Assembly (NCBI GenBank): GCA_000827265.1
Contig: KN834787.1
Coordinates: forward strand, 371,197-386,137
Source of the DNA: Collybiopsis luxurians FD-317 M1
Taxonomy: Eukaryota > Basidiomycota > Agaricomycetes > Agaricales > Omphalotaceae
Length of the DNA: 14,941 bases
Reading direction: 5' to 3'
The notes under the pieces are model-generated. The model searched no databases and was not told the origin of the DNA. It worked only from the letters and a program-made list of their open reading frames with translations. Below are positions 1-7,854 of the stretch, in pieces. The position numbers were made by a program, and so were the translations under genes. The stretch's first letter is position 1, and each line of letters opens with the position of its first letter.

Positions 1-269
1 CAGTATGGTCAGAAGAATGCTCAAGGAGAGCTCGGTTTGTTGTTTATTCATGATGAGGAACGCAAGCCATACCAGGTGAGGCGGCACTCTTCCGAGTCAA
101 TTCTGTTTCTGACATCTACTTTCAGCATCGTTTCATCGAGACAGCTGTTGGATCAGCTACAGCAGGCAAGACTCAAGAAATGGCTAAAGCGTTTGGTCTC
201 GGAGCTGCTGGAGATCAGATCATGGACCATTTGAAGGCTATCGTTGGAGATTACCTTCATACGTTTTGA
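1..269 (+). CDS. 3' end of an unrecognised host gene (last two exons, partial)
   Basis: The frame is open from base 1 (QYGQKNAQGELGLLF...). It reaches a GTGAGG donor at 76, crosses a 50-bp intron (76-125) with a CTGAC branch site and a TTTCAG acceptor, and continues in phase 0 at 126 to a TGA at 267-269. The spliced tail is 72 residues and ends IVGDYLHTF. Unspliced, the first exon's frame runs into non-coding sequence, whereas spliced it joins a clean second exon rich in Ala and Gly (ETAVGSATAGKTQEMAKAFG). CG dinucleotides are present at normal density, as expected of a host gene. The N-terminus lies outside the window and I do not recognise the family. The last coding bases and the 3' flank are duplicated, inverted and broken, at the right edge of the window. 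The exon structure is well supported by splice signals and frame; function is unknown. Confidence 0.7.
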
Positions 270-509
270 ATGAAGTTGGTGACTTGTCTTAGAGATGGTT
301 CGATCATCTCTCACTGTCAGAATTTTAGACAGAGCGGGAGTGTAATTTTCTTTCTTCGTATGGATTGAATCGGTGATAAGCGGGGGAGAAAATCGAATAT
401 AAAATCAGATAATAACAAAACTACTACATAAATATTTCTCATTGTGCTATTTATTAAAATACAGCGTTTGTTGTGATTTACTTGATTGTTAGTATCGGAC
501 AATGGTAGC
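213..509 (+). repeat. Left arm of a large inverted repeat (gene tail plus 3' flank)
   Basis: This stretch covers the last 19 codons of the gene at 1-269, its stop and about 240 bp of 3' flank. It matches the reverse complement of 14647-14941 almost end to end, with only small indels and roughly 85-90 percent identity judged by eye. The match includes the AT-rich part around 405-480 (aataacaaaactactac) and ends near the GTTAGTATCGG motif at 489-499. Partial, more diverged copies of the same flank also occur at 13301-13645 and 14448-14485. Confidence 0.9.
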
Positions 510-587
510 TATGTCGCTCAACTGCACCCCTGCGGTAGTATGACTCGAACGCTAAAAGACGAGGATCAATGAACTCGCTCCGTTGAT
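509..587 (+). repeat. 79-bp direct repeat, left copy
   Basis: It matches 13220-13298 with no gaps and six mismatches by my count. It begins ctatgtcgctcaactgcacc. The left copy keeps CG pairs that are CA or TG in the right copy, so the right copy looks like the decayed one. It abuts the end of the left inverted-repeat arm. Confidence 0.92.
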
Positions 588-807
588 CAAATGGCACCTA
601 TGTTACGAGCAAGACATGCTTCACTGGCATTCATGCGCGTCTACCATCAGTTTACGAATGCCAGCGGGAAGACGAAGGCTGCTATCCGTTTGTGGGAGGG
701 AGTGTGATTTCTTGGGGAGCATCGGCCGGAGGTAAGGGATCCTAGGGAAAGAGGTGTGCTTCCGCATCCCCTTACTATGTATCGATTTGTTCCCTTGCTC
801 ATCATCA

Positions 808-1209
808 TCATTTCCTTTTCCCTAGATAATGTATGCCTTTCGGCGTAAGTAAACCAGGACAATCCTCAAACCTGCTATATCCTTTTGGGCAATCTCTGTA
901 GAGGCGTTCGGATTGCTCCATCCATTTCTTCGAATCATCTGGATCGGGATACGTAACGCGTACGCATCCAATGGTCATATACACCAATGACAACGACGTG
1001 TTCCATGGCTGATTCGACCTTCTATCAATCGGACGGCTCGCCCCAATACCTGCTTCCGAACCTGCACATGCCCCGCCGGAATGAAAAGCGACCAGTTCTG
1101 GCGAATAGTTAAAGTGGGAAAAAGGAAGTGTGAAGAATGAAAAGGAGAGCATAATTCCGGCATAGTTGAATCGATAGTTTATTTTTTGTACATGCGCCCA
1201 TTGTTCCAT
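808..1209 (-). CDS. Possible small protein, unrecognised (133 aa)
   Basis: The frame is open for 155 codons, but its first codon is GTG at 1275. The first ATG is at 1209, giving 133 residues; the next ATG, at 1152, gives 114. From that second ATG the product starts with a hydrophobic stretch (MLSFSFFTLPFSHF) that could be a weak signal or membrane segment. A polar C-terminal half follows with spaced cysteines and acidic clusters (YPDPDDSKKWMEQSERLY, then CPKGYSRFEDCPG) and the end HYLGKRK. No family is recognised. An upstream exon is possible, because a GTAGGTATAC to CTTGTGCAG segment lies just 5' on this strand, but I found no convincing exon beyond it. Start and intron structure are uncertain, and the frame could be fortuitous. 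Confidence 0.35.
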   Translation of the reverse strand: MEQWAHVQKINYRFNYAGIMLSFSFFTLPFSHFNYSPELVAFHSGGACAGSEAGIGASRPIDRRSNQPWNTSLSLVYMTIGCVRVTYPDPDDSKKWMEQSERLYRDCPKGYSRFEDCPGLLTPKGIHYLGKRK

Positions 1210-2185
1210 ATAATAAATAGTCGAACATAGAGTAAGGCAAGTGATGAAAGGAAAGGTAGCCTGAAGCCACTGCACAAGAAAGGACCAAAACTAAGACTCG
1301 ACATATGGAAGTATACCTACTCAAAGCTTGACGCTACTAAGTTCCAGATTGAACGCCGACCATTAACCGTCTTTCTCTGGCCAGAAACGGCAGAGCGACT
1401 TTCTGGGTATCGAACCCTGAAACCTCTCAAGGCGCTGCGACATCCCCGTCACGCATCGATACCTATTCAGAGGGGCGGTAGGTCCCGACGCAGCAACGAC
1501 GAATGAGTGCATTGAGACGTATCCCGGTACCATCGAATGGGAATGAAGACAGACGGCTAGTGCAATATACGCGAGGGCGGGTGGGAGAGAGGCAAAGACG
1601 GCTTGGTTGCTTTACGAGCTGTCAGAGCTTTACATCGGGGTGGAAACGATTAAAGGATACGCTGCACAGGACGGGAGCCGGAGAACAGGAAGGGTAGAGC
1701 AATGCTACCCTGCAGTGACGAGTCGAGTCGAATGCCAAGTTCTTCATTCTTTCGTTTTAACAGATGGCTCCCTCCTTCCGTACTCGAGATCCGGGGCTAT
1801 TTGTCCGAAAGCAGGACGCGAACATCGACCTTTGGACCTTTCCCGAATGCTCTCTACCAACGGACGGGTAGCTTCGAAGATGCGAAATCAAGACTGAGCA
1901 TAGAATGTTAAACCGAAAGGAAGGTGCCGATGCTTGCTAATGACTGAATGGGACTGAGGTTGCTGTTCAAGCTTGCTAATGGTCGTCGAACTGTAGAATA
2001 GGAATCCTTCCAAAAGATGTGTACTCTGGGTGCAATCGACGATGGAAGGCGATGAGGGTAAGCCAGAGACGTTTGACTCGATATACGCGACGTTTTCGGT
2101 GTGATAGTGCGAGAATCTTCCATGATATACGTCTAATGAGGAGGATTATTAGATAAAATCACTTTCGATCCACAGAAAAAGTGAC

Positions 2186-2887
2186 CTAGCTGTACGAATG
2201 GCCTCGCCATTCCGCGGATTTCTTACCCAAGACCTGCGAAAAACCCCAGGCTCCATGTCCTTGATCATCTCCAGAACAATGCTCCTCCTCCTCACCGTTC
2301 CAAGACTTCCAATGAGTCCGCTCGAGGCTCCCCGGATGGCCTATCCTGGAGTTGTGGCACACAGCTAGCTCCATCTCGTTGCCCGAGTTTGGATCCATCG
2401 CCTTTCCAATTATTTCGGATTCTCGGAAGGGCCGCTCGACAACGAGTTGTGATGCACGAGCCTCAAAAGAGTCCGTGTACTCGATTCGCTACCGAATCGA
2501 TGAAAATGTGGATATTTGAGAGGATGCAGGCGGGGAGCGTGTGAGTGGTTATTCCAATGGTGGTGGTAGAGGGGAAGAATTGGCCATGAATTACGCGAGC
2601 TGTGGGTCCATAGTTCGCATTGCTGCCCATCTCGATTTTTCCAGATCTTTAGAATCCGCCGGAAGAGGGATGATATTTTGGACACACAACCCAACCAATG
2701 TTATGGTCGGCGTTGGTCTGCATTCCGAAGGAACCCTGAAAAGGACAGACAGGACAGACGCTGAGCACCCTTCAGATAATACCGAGGGAAAGAGTACATT
2801 TGGGTACACTCGCATTGTCAAGTGCCGACGAAGCCCTCCGACACTAACTTCCTTTATCTCCCGCTTCACTTCCTCTTCGTCGCCCAT
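2186..2887 (-). CDS. Tentative multi-exon minus-strand gene, unrecognised
   Basis: On the minus strand an ATG at 2887 opens an acidic and basic segment (MGDEEEVKREIKEVSVGG). The frame reaches a GTATTATC donor, and a 47-bp stretch with a strong pyrimidine tract and TTTTCAG (2736-2782) could be an intron. Reading on in the resulting frame gives GSFGMQTNADHNIGWVV before a stop. Two further open stretches in other frames look protein-like, one around GSNANYGPTARVIHGQ and one that contains MDPNSGNEMELAVCHNSR and ends at 2186. I could not join all pieces with convincing splice sites. The plus strand also has an open frame here (2541-2894). Treat this as a region that may be coding, not as a finished model. 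Confidence 0.22.
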
Positions 2888-3024
2888 TTCCTAGATAGCG
2901 ACCTTTTGAACAGTTTCATTGCGCTTTGCAGTCGTGTCGAAATAGGATGTAGCGCTAGGTCGTAGACGTTGATTCGGTGATACTGTGCAGCGGGACCGAG
3001 CACGAGGAAAAAAGCCCTGACGAG

Positions 3025-3492
3025 ATGAAGATGAAAGAGCTAGTACAACTCGGTGAGTATTTTTAAGCATCCGAGAATTCCACTTTTGTACACTCACTAT
3101 ACGTGATGAAGGCAAATCGTCTAGTTCACCTGCATCTTGCGGAAAGAAAATCCCGGATACCACTTACCGGCGGACCGCCTCGAGTCCATGAATCGGGAAA
3201 AGATTGCTTCGTTTTTCCTCCTACTTTCCTCCACCACCATTATCTTTTCCCCACCAAACGGCTGGCTCCTTGCATCTATACTCCTAAGCCAAAACTTGCC
3301 GCCATTTTTTCACACTACCGCGGTGTTGCTACGCTGCTCGAGCCTATGCCTCCCCAGATGCTCCAAACCCTGGACCATTTCACAGTTCTGGTCTGCTCAT
3401 TTGGAAGAAACACTTGTAGGATGTCCAACTCAGTCCAATCTGTAGCTTCAAGTCTATATATCATGATATACCATCACGTCCGACATCATTAA
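3025..3492 (+). CDS. Tentative two-exon plus-strand gene, unrecognised
   Basis: An ATG at 3025 begins a ten-codon exon (MKMKELVQL plus a split codon) that ends at a consensus GTGAGT donor at 3053. A 72-bp intron would end at GTCTAG (3124), and phase is kept into a frame that stays open to 3492. The second exon is basic and rich in His and Pro (LHLAERKSRIPLTGGPP near its start). Splicing is needed, because the frame hits TAA inside the proposed intron. A competing frame over 3137-3445 also looks protein-like, and the minus strand has a GTAAGT donor nearby. The strand is therefore not settled and no family is recognised. Confidence 0.25.
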
Positions 3493-3530
3493 TCTCCCGA
3501 GCACCGGACAAATGAGGGTGGTTCAAGTGA

Positions 3531-3719
3531 GGATGTTGAAAAAGAGCAAAAAAAAAAGAGGAGCACCAGGCACCTGTGACACTAGTGCCGCAGGGCCCTT
3601 GCAAACCAAGAAGAAGCAAACCAATGCTCTGTCACTGTCAACTACAGTTGGTCTTTCTCATTGCAAACTAATATGACAATTAGGTAGACATGATAATTAA
3701 GTACTGAGTAAATAGGCTA
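3531..3719. other. Intergenic stretch before the MITE, no gene seen
   Basis: It contains an A-rich tract at about 3538-3562 and otherwise AT-rich sequence with short frames only. I see no coding, RNA gene or transposon ends here. Confidence 0.5.
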
Positions 3720-3746
3720 TACTGTACCATTTTAATCAATTCGACG
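3720..3746 (+). repeat. Left terminal inverted repeat of the MITE (27 bp)
   Basis: It is an exact inverted match to 4091-4117, starting with the presumed TA target duplication. Confidence 0.95.
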
Positions 3747-4090
3747 GTCACAGGTCACAGACGCTCAAAAAGTGGAAATTTTTTGGTCGGTCACAGGTCA
3801 CTTTGGCCAGTGTTGAATTGACTTTATGAATCATTTTTTCGTCAATTTTTGGCTTAAATAGAATCAGAAATCTATTTAATTTCTGCCTACTGTAAACGCA
3901 CTACGACAGCGATAGAATCCAACCAAAAAAAATGATCTGCGATCACGTATGTGCTTGCACAGAATGAGGGTGCAGCAAAAAGTGGAACTGGCGGCCCTTT
4001 ACTATAGTGTCGAAATTTTTTGGGTGTCACAGGTCACTTTTGGATGTGTCGAAACCAAAATTTCGACACCTGGTCACAGGTCACAGGTCG

Positions 4091-4117
4091 CGTCGAATTG
4101 ATTAAAATGGTACAGTA
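4091..4117 (-). repeat. Right terminal inverted repeat of the MITE (27 bp)
   Basis: It is an exact inverted match to 3720-3746 and ends with the presumed TA target duplication. Confidence 0.95.
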
Positions 4118-4149
4118 ATCTATTCAAGGGCCCCACCCTTGTGGACTTC

Positions 4150-4830
4150 GGTACTCATTCCTTACACTTGATCTTTTTAGCCAAAAGTGGACACTGTATA
4201 TTTTTGACTTTCAAAGGTAAGTTCAGTAATTCATCATGGCTTGGGCTGAACTATGTCGGTTTCTACTTTCATAGGCTTCATGGACAGTCAGTCCAATTCA
4301 CAATGCGCCTGAATGCAAAATGTGCATTTTAGACACCTTGTTCAACTACTTCTCACTATCGACGGAAACCATAAAACTCCCAACTATGCAAAGAAGTATG
4401 ACCCAAATGATGTATCTCTTTTTGCTGGATGAGCATAGTATGCTCCTGAAGATATCTGGTACAATCACCGTCTGAAGACTTGGATCATGCCACAAGTGCA
4501 AAAGGAGGTACATGCTCACAGATCCCTGGGCTGGCTGGAATACTTATGAGTGCTTAGAAACCTATATGTGGGTATCTCCATTTTGTTGCTGGTCAGAATC
4601 AAGGGAAGTTTAAGAATATGGATATTACTAGGACAGTGAATGTCCAGAGTGTCTATATCATGAATTTATGCATGGTAAACATGGTTTTTCATGGGCTCCT
4701 TGATCTCATACCACCATCACCATGAGAACTCCCATGCTACCAGTGGCAAGGCCAGTGACCCTTACAATGCTGTGTCTACCAGTATCCGAATGACATGGTC
4801 TCGATAAGGTCCTGTGAATCACTATTAGTC
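4150..4830 (+). pseudogene. Decayed KDZ-type transposase fragment
   Basis: At 4358 the frame reads IDG followed by NHKTPNYAKKYDPNDVSLFA. This matches in form the conserved block around the first catalytic aspartate of KDZ (Kyakuja-Dileera-Zisupton) transposases, in which DGN is followed by a K/N-rich stretch, DPxDVSL and a G-rAY motif. In another frame from 4597 there is NQGKFKNMDITRTVNVQS, the downstream block of the same family (KFKNMDITG-VN). The pieces lie in family order but in different frames, separated by stops (TGA at about 4430, TAG at about 4436) and a frameshift. The N-terminal CxC-type cysteine region and the later domains are not visible; 4150-4330 and 4680-4830 are only vaguely similar. 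Family identity comes from motif memory, not alignment. The fragment cannot encode an active enzyme. Confidence 0.72.
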
Positions 4831-5327
4831 CCCTTTTAAAACCAATACCCAGATGTTGACCAGAACTAGGGCTCTCAGCAAGGAGCTGAGTGGCCCAAGA
4901 CTCTTTGTAGTCAAGGTGCCAAAATGAAGTGCCATAGCATCAATGCTGCTGTGCCAGCCACATCATTATTTTGACTTGTTTATGCTCCCACACCTTGCCC
5001 TTTGTCCACCACCTCTTCCATCATGCCTTCCAAGTTACGTGCCCTACCCGCCGAGGTCACTCTGCAGACAAGCTGGAATGCATCACACCACTCCCGACAA
5101 TTACAAGCATGTCATACCAAACTATGAAGCAAAATTTCCTGGTTGTCCAGCATGTACCCTGCCACTCAAAGAGGAAGGAAGGGGTCTGATGTGTGACCAC
5201 AAAAGGCCAATCCAATTGGAGGTGCAAGCAGACAAAGAAGTGGCCATGCAATTGCTCACTATATAAATCTAGCCCTCAGAAACCATTCCTTCATCTTACA
5301 CTTCCACCACGAAGAGTACCTGAACAA
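4831..5327 (+). other. Transition from KDZ relic to LINE, probable LINE 5' leader
   Basis: I assign no gene here. An open frame at 4943-5266 ends just before the TATATAAAT at 5260 and has a protein-like second half (GCPACTLPLKEEGRGLMCDH), but it matches no family I know and lies in a different frame from ORF1. The 5' end of the LINE should fall in this interval or slightly upstream. No target duplication could be identified. Confidence 0.45.
5260..5268 (+). promoter_or_regulatory. TATA-like sequence upstream of ORF1
   Basis: TATATAAAT lies 59 bp before the proposed ORF1 ATG at 5328. It could be a fungal core-promoter element, but AT-rich matches are common and there is no other support. Confidence 0.2.
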
Positions 5328-7517
5328 ATGTCTACCACCTCATGCCCTTCCACCCCTGTCACAAATGATGTCTCATACACTGACATTGTCTGGAAAACTC
5401 CAACTCGATCCCCTCCCCCTTCTCCTAACAAAGGAAGTGCTTCACTGATCCAAAACCAAGACACCTTGGGCAGCCCAACCCCCTGCCCCCAGTCCCCCAG
5501 TGCTGGCCCGCTGCCCCAGGGCCAGAGCGACAAGGAAACCCATTGCAAGTACCAACCTGTCTCCCCAGTGACCATCATCAAAATTGTGGAGTCTCTGAAG
5601 AAGCACTCTGCTCCCCCAGGGCCTAACATGTCTCAACCTGCTGGACCGCCTGGTGCCCCCCTGAATGACAATGCATCTGATACCAGCAAGAAAACCAGGC
5701 AAAAGAAATCAGTTACATCTGATGGTATGTTCTCCCTCTCTCCTAAATGCTGGGTGACAACACCACTGACCTTATTCAGCTCCCTCTTCCACCAGAGTCA
5801 CCCAGAGCAAGAGTAAAGAGGGACTGCCACCTGTAGCACTGCCGTTGTTGATGAACCCTCTTGCCCCAGTCCCAGAGGAGTCATCTCAGAGTAAGGAGAA
5901 AGGAAAGGCCAAGGAAAAGGGTAGGCACTTTGTTGTCCAACCCCTCCCCATCTATACTCAACATAGACAACTATTCCCAGATCTTACACCCCCCCTGTCC
6001 CCAGCTTCTGCTGCAATGAACCCAATTGAGGGTTCCAACAATGAGGACTTCTTCACAGATGCCACAGAAACCCTCGCCAAGTGGAAGGACCCTATCACCC
6101 CCTTGACTGTGCACACAATGATGACAAAGAAGCGAGGCATCTCCACTGTGCAATCACCCTGAGCAGGTCAGAGGCCTGTGCACCTGCAAGTGGAAGCTCT
6201 CATCAGAACCCATCAAAGTGCCCCTCTACCCCCCCACCAGCTCACCTGGAATCCCCAATGAAACACCATCAGTTTAGCTGGCATCATGTGCTGCCCCCAC
6301 CAGACTCACCACCCACTCCCCACCCTTGCCTCTCTCCCATTCCTCACTGCAACTGGTCCCACACTCCAGTATGCATGGGGGGGGACAACATGGATGCGGA
6401 GGTCCCCTTTGGAACAGCGGATGGCTGTCCCCCACAGCTAACAACTACCAAGACACTGGAGATTGGTTGGGGCTTCATTACAGGATGTGACAGGGACTCT
6501 ATCTTTGAAGGTGTTGAACCAATGCAAGCCAATGCATGGTTGCACATCAGCCAGAATCAAAACCCCATCCTCGCCACAGTTGCTGACAGCAGGTCCCTTG
6601 AAGCTCCACAGCACATTGCGGTCATATGCACTCTTATATTGGGCACCCTTAACATTGACTCCTGCACCTTTGAAGTGTCCCTAGCTACCCCAGCACTGTC
6701 TGCCAATGGTACCCCATCCATGAAAGCCATCATGATCTCAGCCCTAGTCCTTGGCATCCCTCAAAATCTCCTCTCCTACCACCTTGGTGACTCTGGCCAG
6801 ACAACTTTTTCCAGCGGTGGCCAGGCCATCCACCTGTCCAGATTCCCACCTCCAGTTGATCACTTCCTAGGGGTGGTGTACGACCTCACCTTTGATGACA
6901 ACGAGCTTGATTACAGTGACTGCGTGGAGTTCTTGCATGCTGCTATCTATGATTGCAAACCTGTTCAACCACATGTTGTAGCAAGCATCACTGAGATGAT
7001 CATGTGATGAGCTGCCAAGGAGAATGATCCTGACCCATTCCTGAATGCAGAGGTGCTGTTCAGTGAGTGGGTAGAGTCGATTGGCATCGCTACCCTGCAT
7101 CTTGGTGTCACTGCCCTCCCTAAACTATCCAATGACCCCAACATGGATGATGCCAACACTAACTTATACAACATAGTCTACCACCTGCATGCAGACCTGA
7201 TCTCTGATAATCCAATGACCCAATGGAAACTCAAACAGCTCTTGATGACCAAACTGTCTGCAGTCCATCCATTCAAGGGTTGTGCTTGCATCATTTCAGA
7301 CCCTTTCAAACCCTGTATGTACTGCTTCAGCATTGACCACCCTGTAGGCCTCTGCCCCTTTGTCAACCTCCCTGACTGGCAAGGTCCTAAACCCCAGCCT
7401 CAACAAGCAAATGAGACTCATGAGAAAGGTAATTTTAATTGCAGTGGCAGCTGTGGTAGTCAAGGGAACAAGTGCAGCAATCATGGTAGGGGTGGTCATG
7501 GTCGCACTCATGCCTAG
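5328..7517 (+). pseudogene. LINE ORF1, Gag-like protein with CCHC zinc knuckle (broken)
   Basis: The frame starts at ATG 5328 (MSTTSCPSTPVTNDVSYTDI). The N-terminal part is rich in Pro, Ser and Lys and probably disordered. It continues through a 55-bp intron (5725-5779) into the next frame (to about 6160), shifts frame once more between about 6080 and 6165, and then runs from there to TAG at 7515. The central domain includes IGWGFITGCDRDSIFEGVEP (from about 6459), as in Gag-like proteins of mushroom LINEs. Near the end is CMYCFSIDHPVGLC (7314-7355), a perfect C-X2-C-X4-H-X4-C nucleic-acid-binding knuckle, followed by a Gly, His and Asn-rich tail. Two adjacent TGA codons at 7005-7010 interrupt an otherwise continuous frame; CGA-to-TGA changes would explain both. 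Expected role: binding the element's RNA in a ribonucleoprotein particle. The full product would be about 700 residues. Confidence 0.8.
5725..5779 (+). other. Predicted 55-bp spliceosomal intron inside LINE ORF1
   Basis: It has a GTATGT donor at 5725, a CTGAC branch-site match at 5766-5770 and a TTCAG acceptor ending at 5779. Its removal joins the frame of 5328-5724 to the frame of 5780-6162 in correct phase, with a split GCT codon. Length and signals match the intron in the host gene at 76-125. The alternative is a simple frameshift with chance splice signals. Confidence 0.6.
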
Positions 7518-7854
7518 AGCAACTTATGATAGCTAGTCCTGCAGGACATACAGTACTGTTTACCAATATGTGACCTACACACCTCTGTATATTACTCTTC
7601 CAATACAAATGACTCCACTCTATGCCTTTCACTCTGCACTCTGTCTACAAGGCTCCTAACTTACTTTATGCCAATCTGGAAATTTTAATACTCAGTAGCT
7701 GATGCCCCCTGTAAGCTGACCATGCATGGTCTACCTGGTTCCATGAAAAACCAGCTGGGAATTGGGTCCCAAGATATTCACCCTTCATAAGTACTGGCCC
7801 ACATTTACTGACCACTTGTGGGACAGGAAAGCCAGTATTTCAAAACCCAGTTGA
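7518..7854 (+). other. Spacer between LINE ORF1 and ORF2, possibly decayed ORF2 N-terminus
   Basis: No clean gene is present. In the ORF2 frame a protein-like stretch appears from 7747 (KTSWELGPKIFTLHKYWP) between TGA codons at 7744 and 7852, suggesting that ORF2 once began upstream of 7855. Before about 7740 the frame contains both TAG and TGA, and I cannot say where ORF2 started. Confidence 0.4.

Larger units (their letters stand above)
588..3530. other. CpG-rich host-like region without a firmly supported gene
   Basis: CG dinucleotides are frequent here (twelve in 1381-1500), in contrast to the transposon region. Reading frames are short on both strands, and many need a non-ATG start. Three weak gene candidates are listed separately (808-1209 minus, 2186-2887 minus, 3025-3492 plus). 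From about 1330 to 2160 I see nothing that looks coding on either strand. The region may contain untranslated sequence, a non-coding RNA or fast-evolving small-exon genes. Confidence 0.6.
3720..4117. mobile_element. MITE-like non-autonomous DNA transposon, TA target site
   Basis: Bases 3720-3746 and 4091-4117 are perfect 27-bp inverted repeats beginning TACTGTACCATTTTAATCAA. If the outer TA on each side is the duplicated target, the element proper is 3722-4115 (394 bp), running CTGTACC to GGTACAG. No coding frame is present. The interior holds a repeated GGTCACAGGTCAC motif at 3746, 3789, 4025 and 4072, always in the same orientation. It also has a hairpin formed by the GTGTCGAAATTTT region near 4007-4020 and its complement at 4055-4069. 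A TA target duplication fits Tc1/mariner-like transposases, but other TA-targeting families are possible. The perfect ends suggest fairly recent activity compared with its neighbours. Confidence 0.88.

Noticed and set aside
509..587. tRNA gene or tRNA-derived SINE suggested by gcgttcgagtc on the minus strand
   Set aside because: The T-loop-like motif has no pairing T-stem, and no A box lies at the right distance upstream on the same strand.
1109..1324. Secreted protein with an apparent signal peptide on the minus strand
   Set aside because: The frame begins with TTG, not ATG. The signal-like part depends on that start, and no upstream exon supplies one.
1503..1911. Overlapping plus-strand frames of 64-96 codons
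   Set aside because: Composition is not protein-like, the frames overlap one another, and no splice or start context supports any one.
2541..2894. 117-codon plus-strand frame
   Set aside because: It starts with GTG rather than ATG and overlaps minus-strand frames that look at least as good. The strand cannot be decided from sequence alone, so it is mentioned only under the minus-strand candidate.
3746..4089. CRISPR-like or satellite array from repeated GTCACAG
   Set aside because: The units are short, unevenly spaced and confined to a MITE with perfect inverted ends in a eukaryotic context.
4943..5266. 107-codon frame upstream of ORF1 as an extra LINE gene
   Set aside because: It has no recognised domain, is out of frame with ORF1, and its first third is low-complexity Pro/Leu/His. 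It was kept as probable leader sequence.
6463..6684. Alternative frame inside ORF1
   Set aside because: It overlaps the frame that carries the Gag-like block and the continuous run to the zinc knuckle, so it is a shadow frame.
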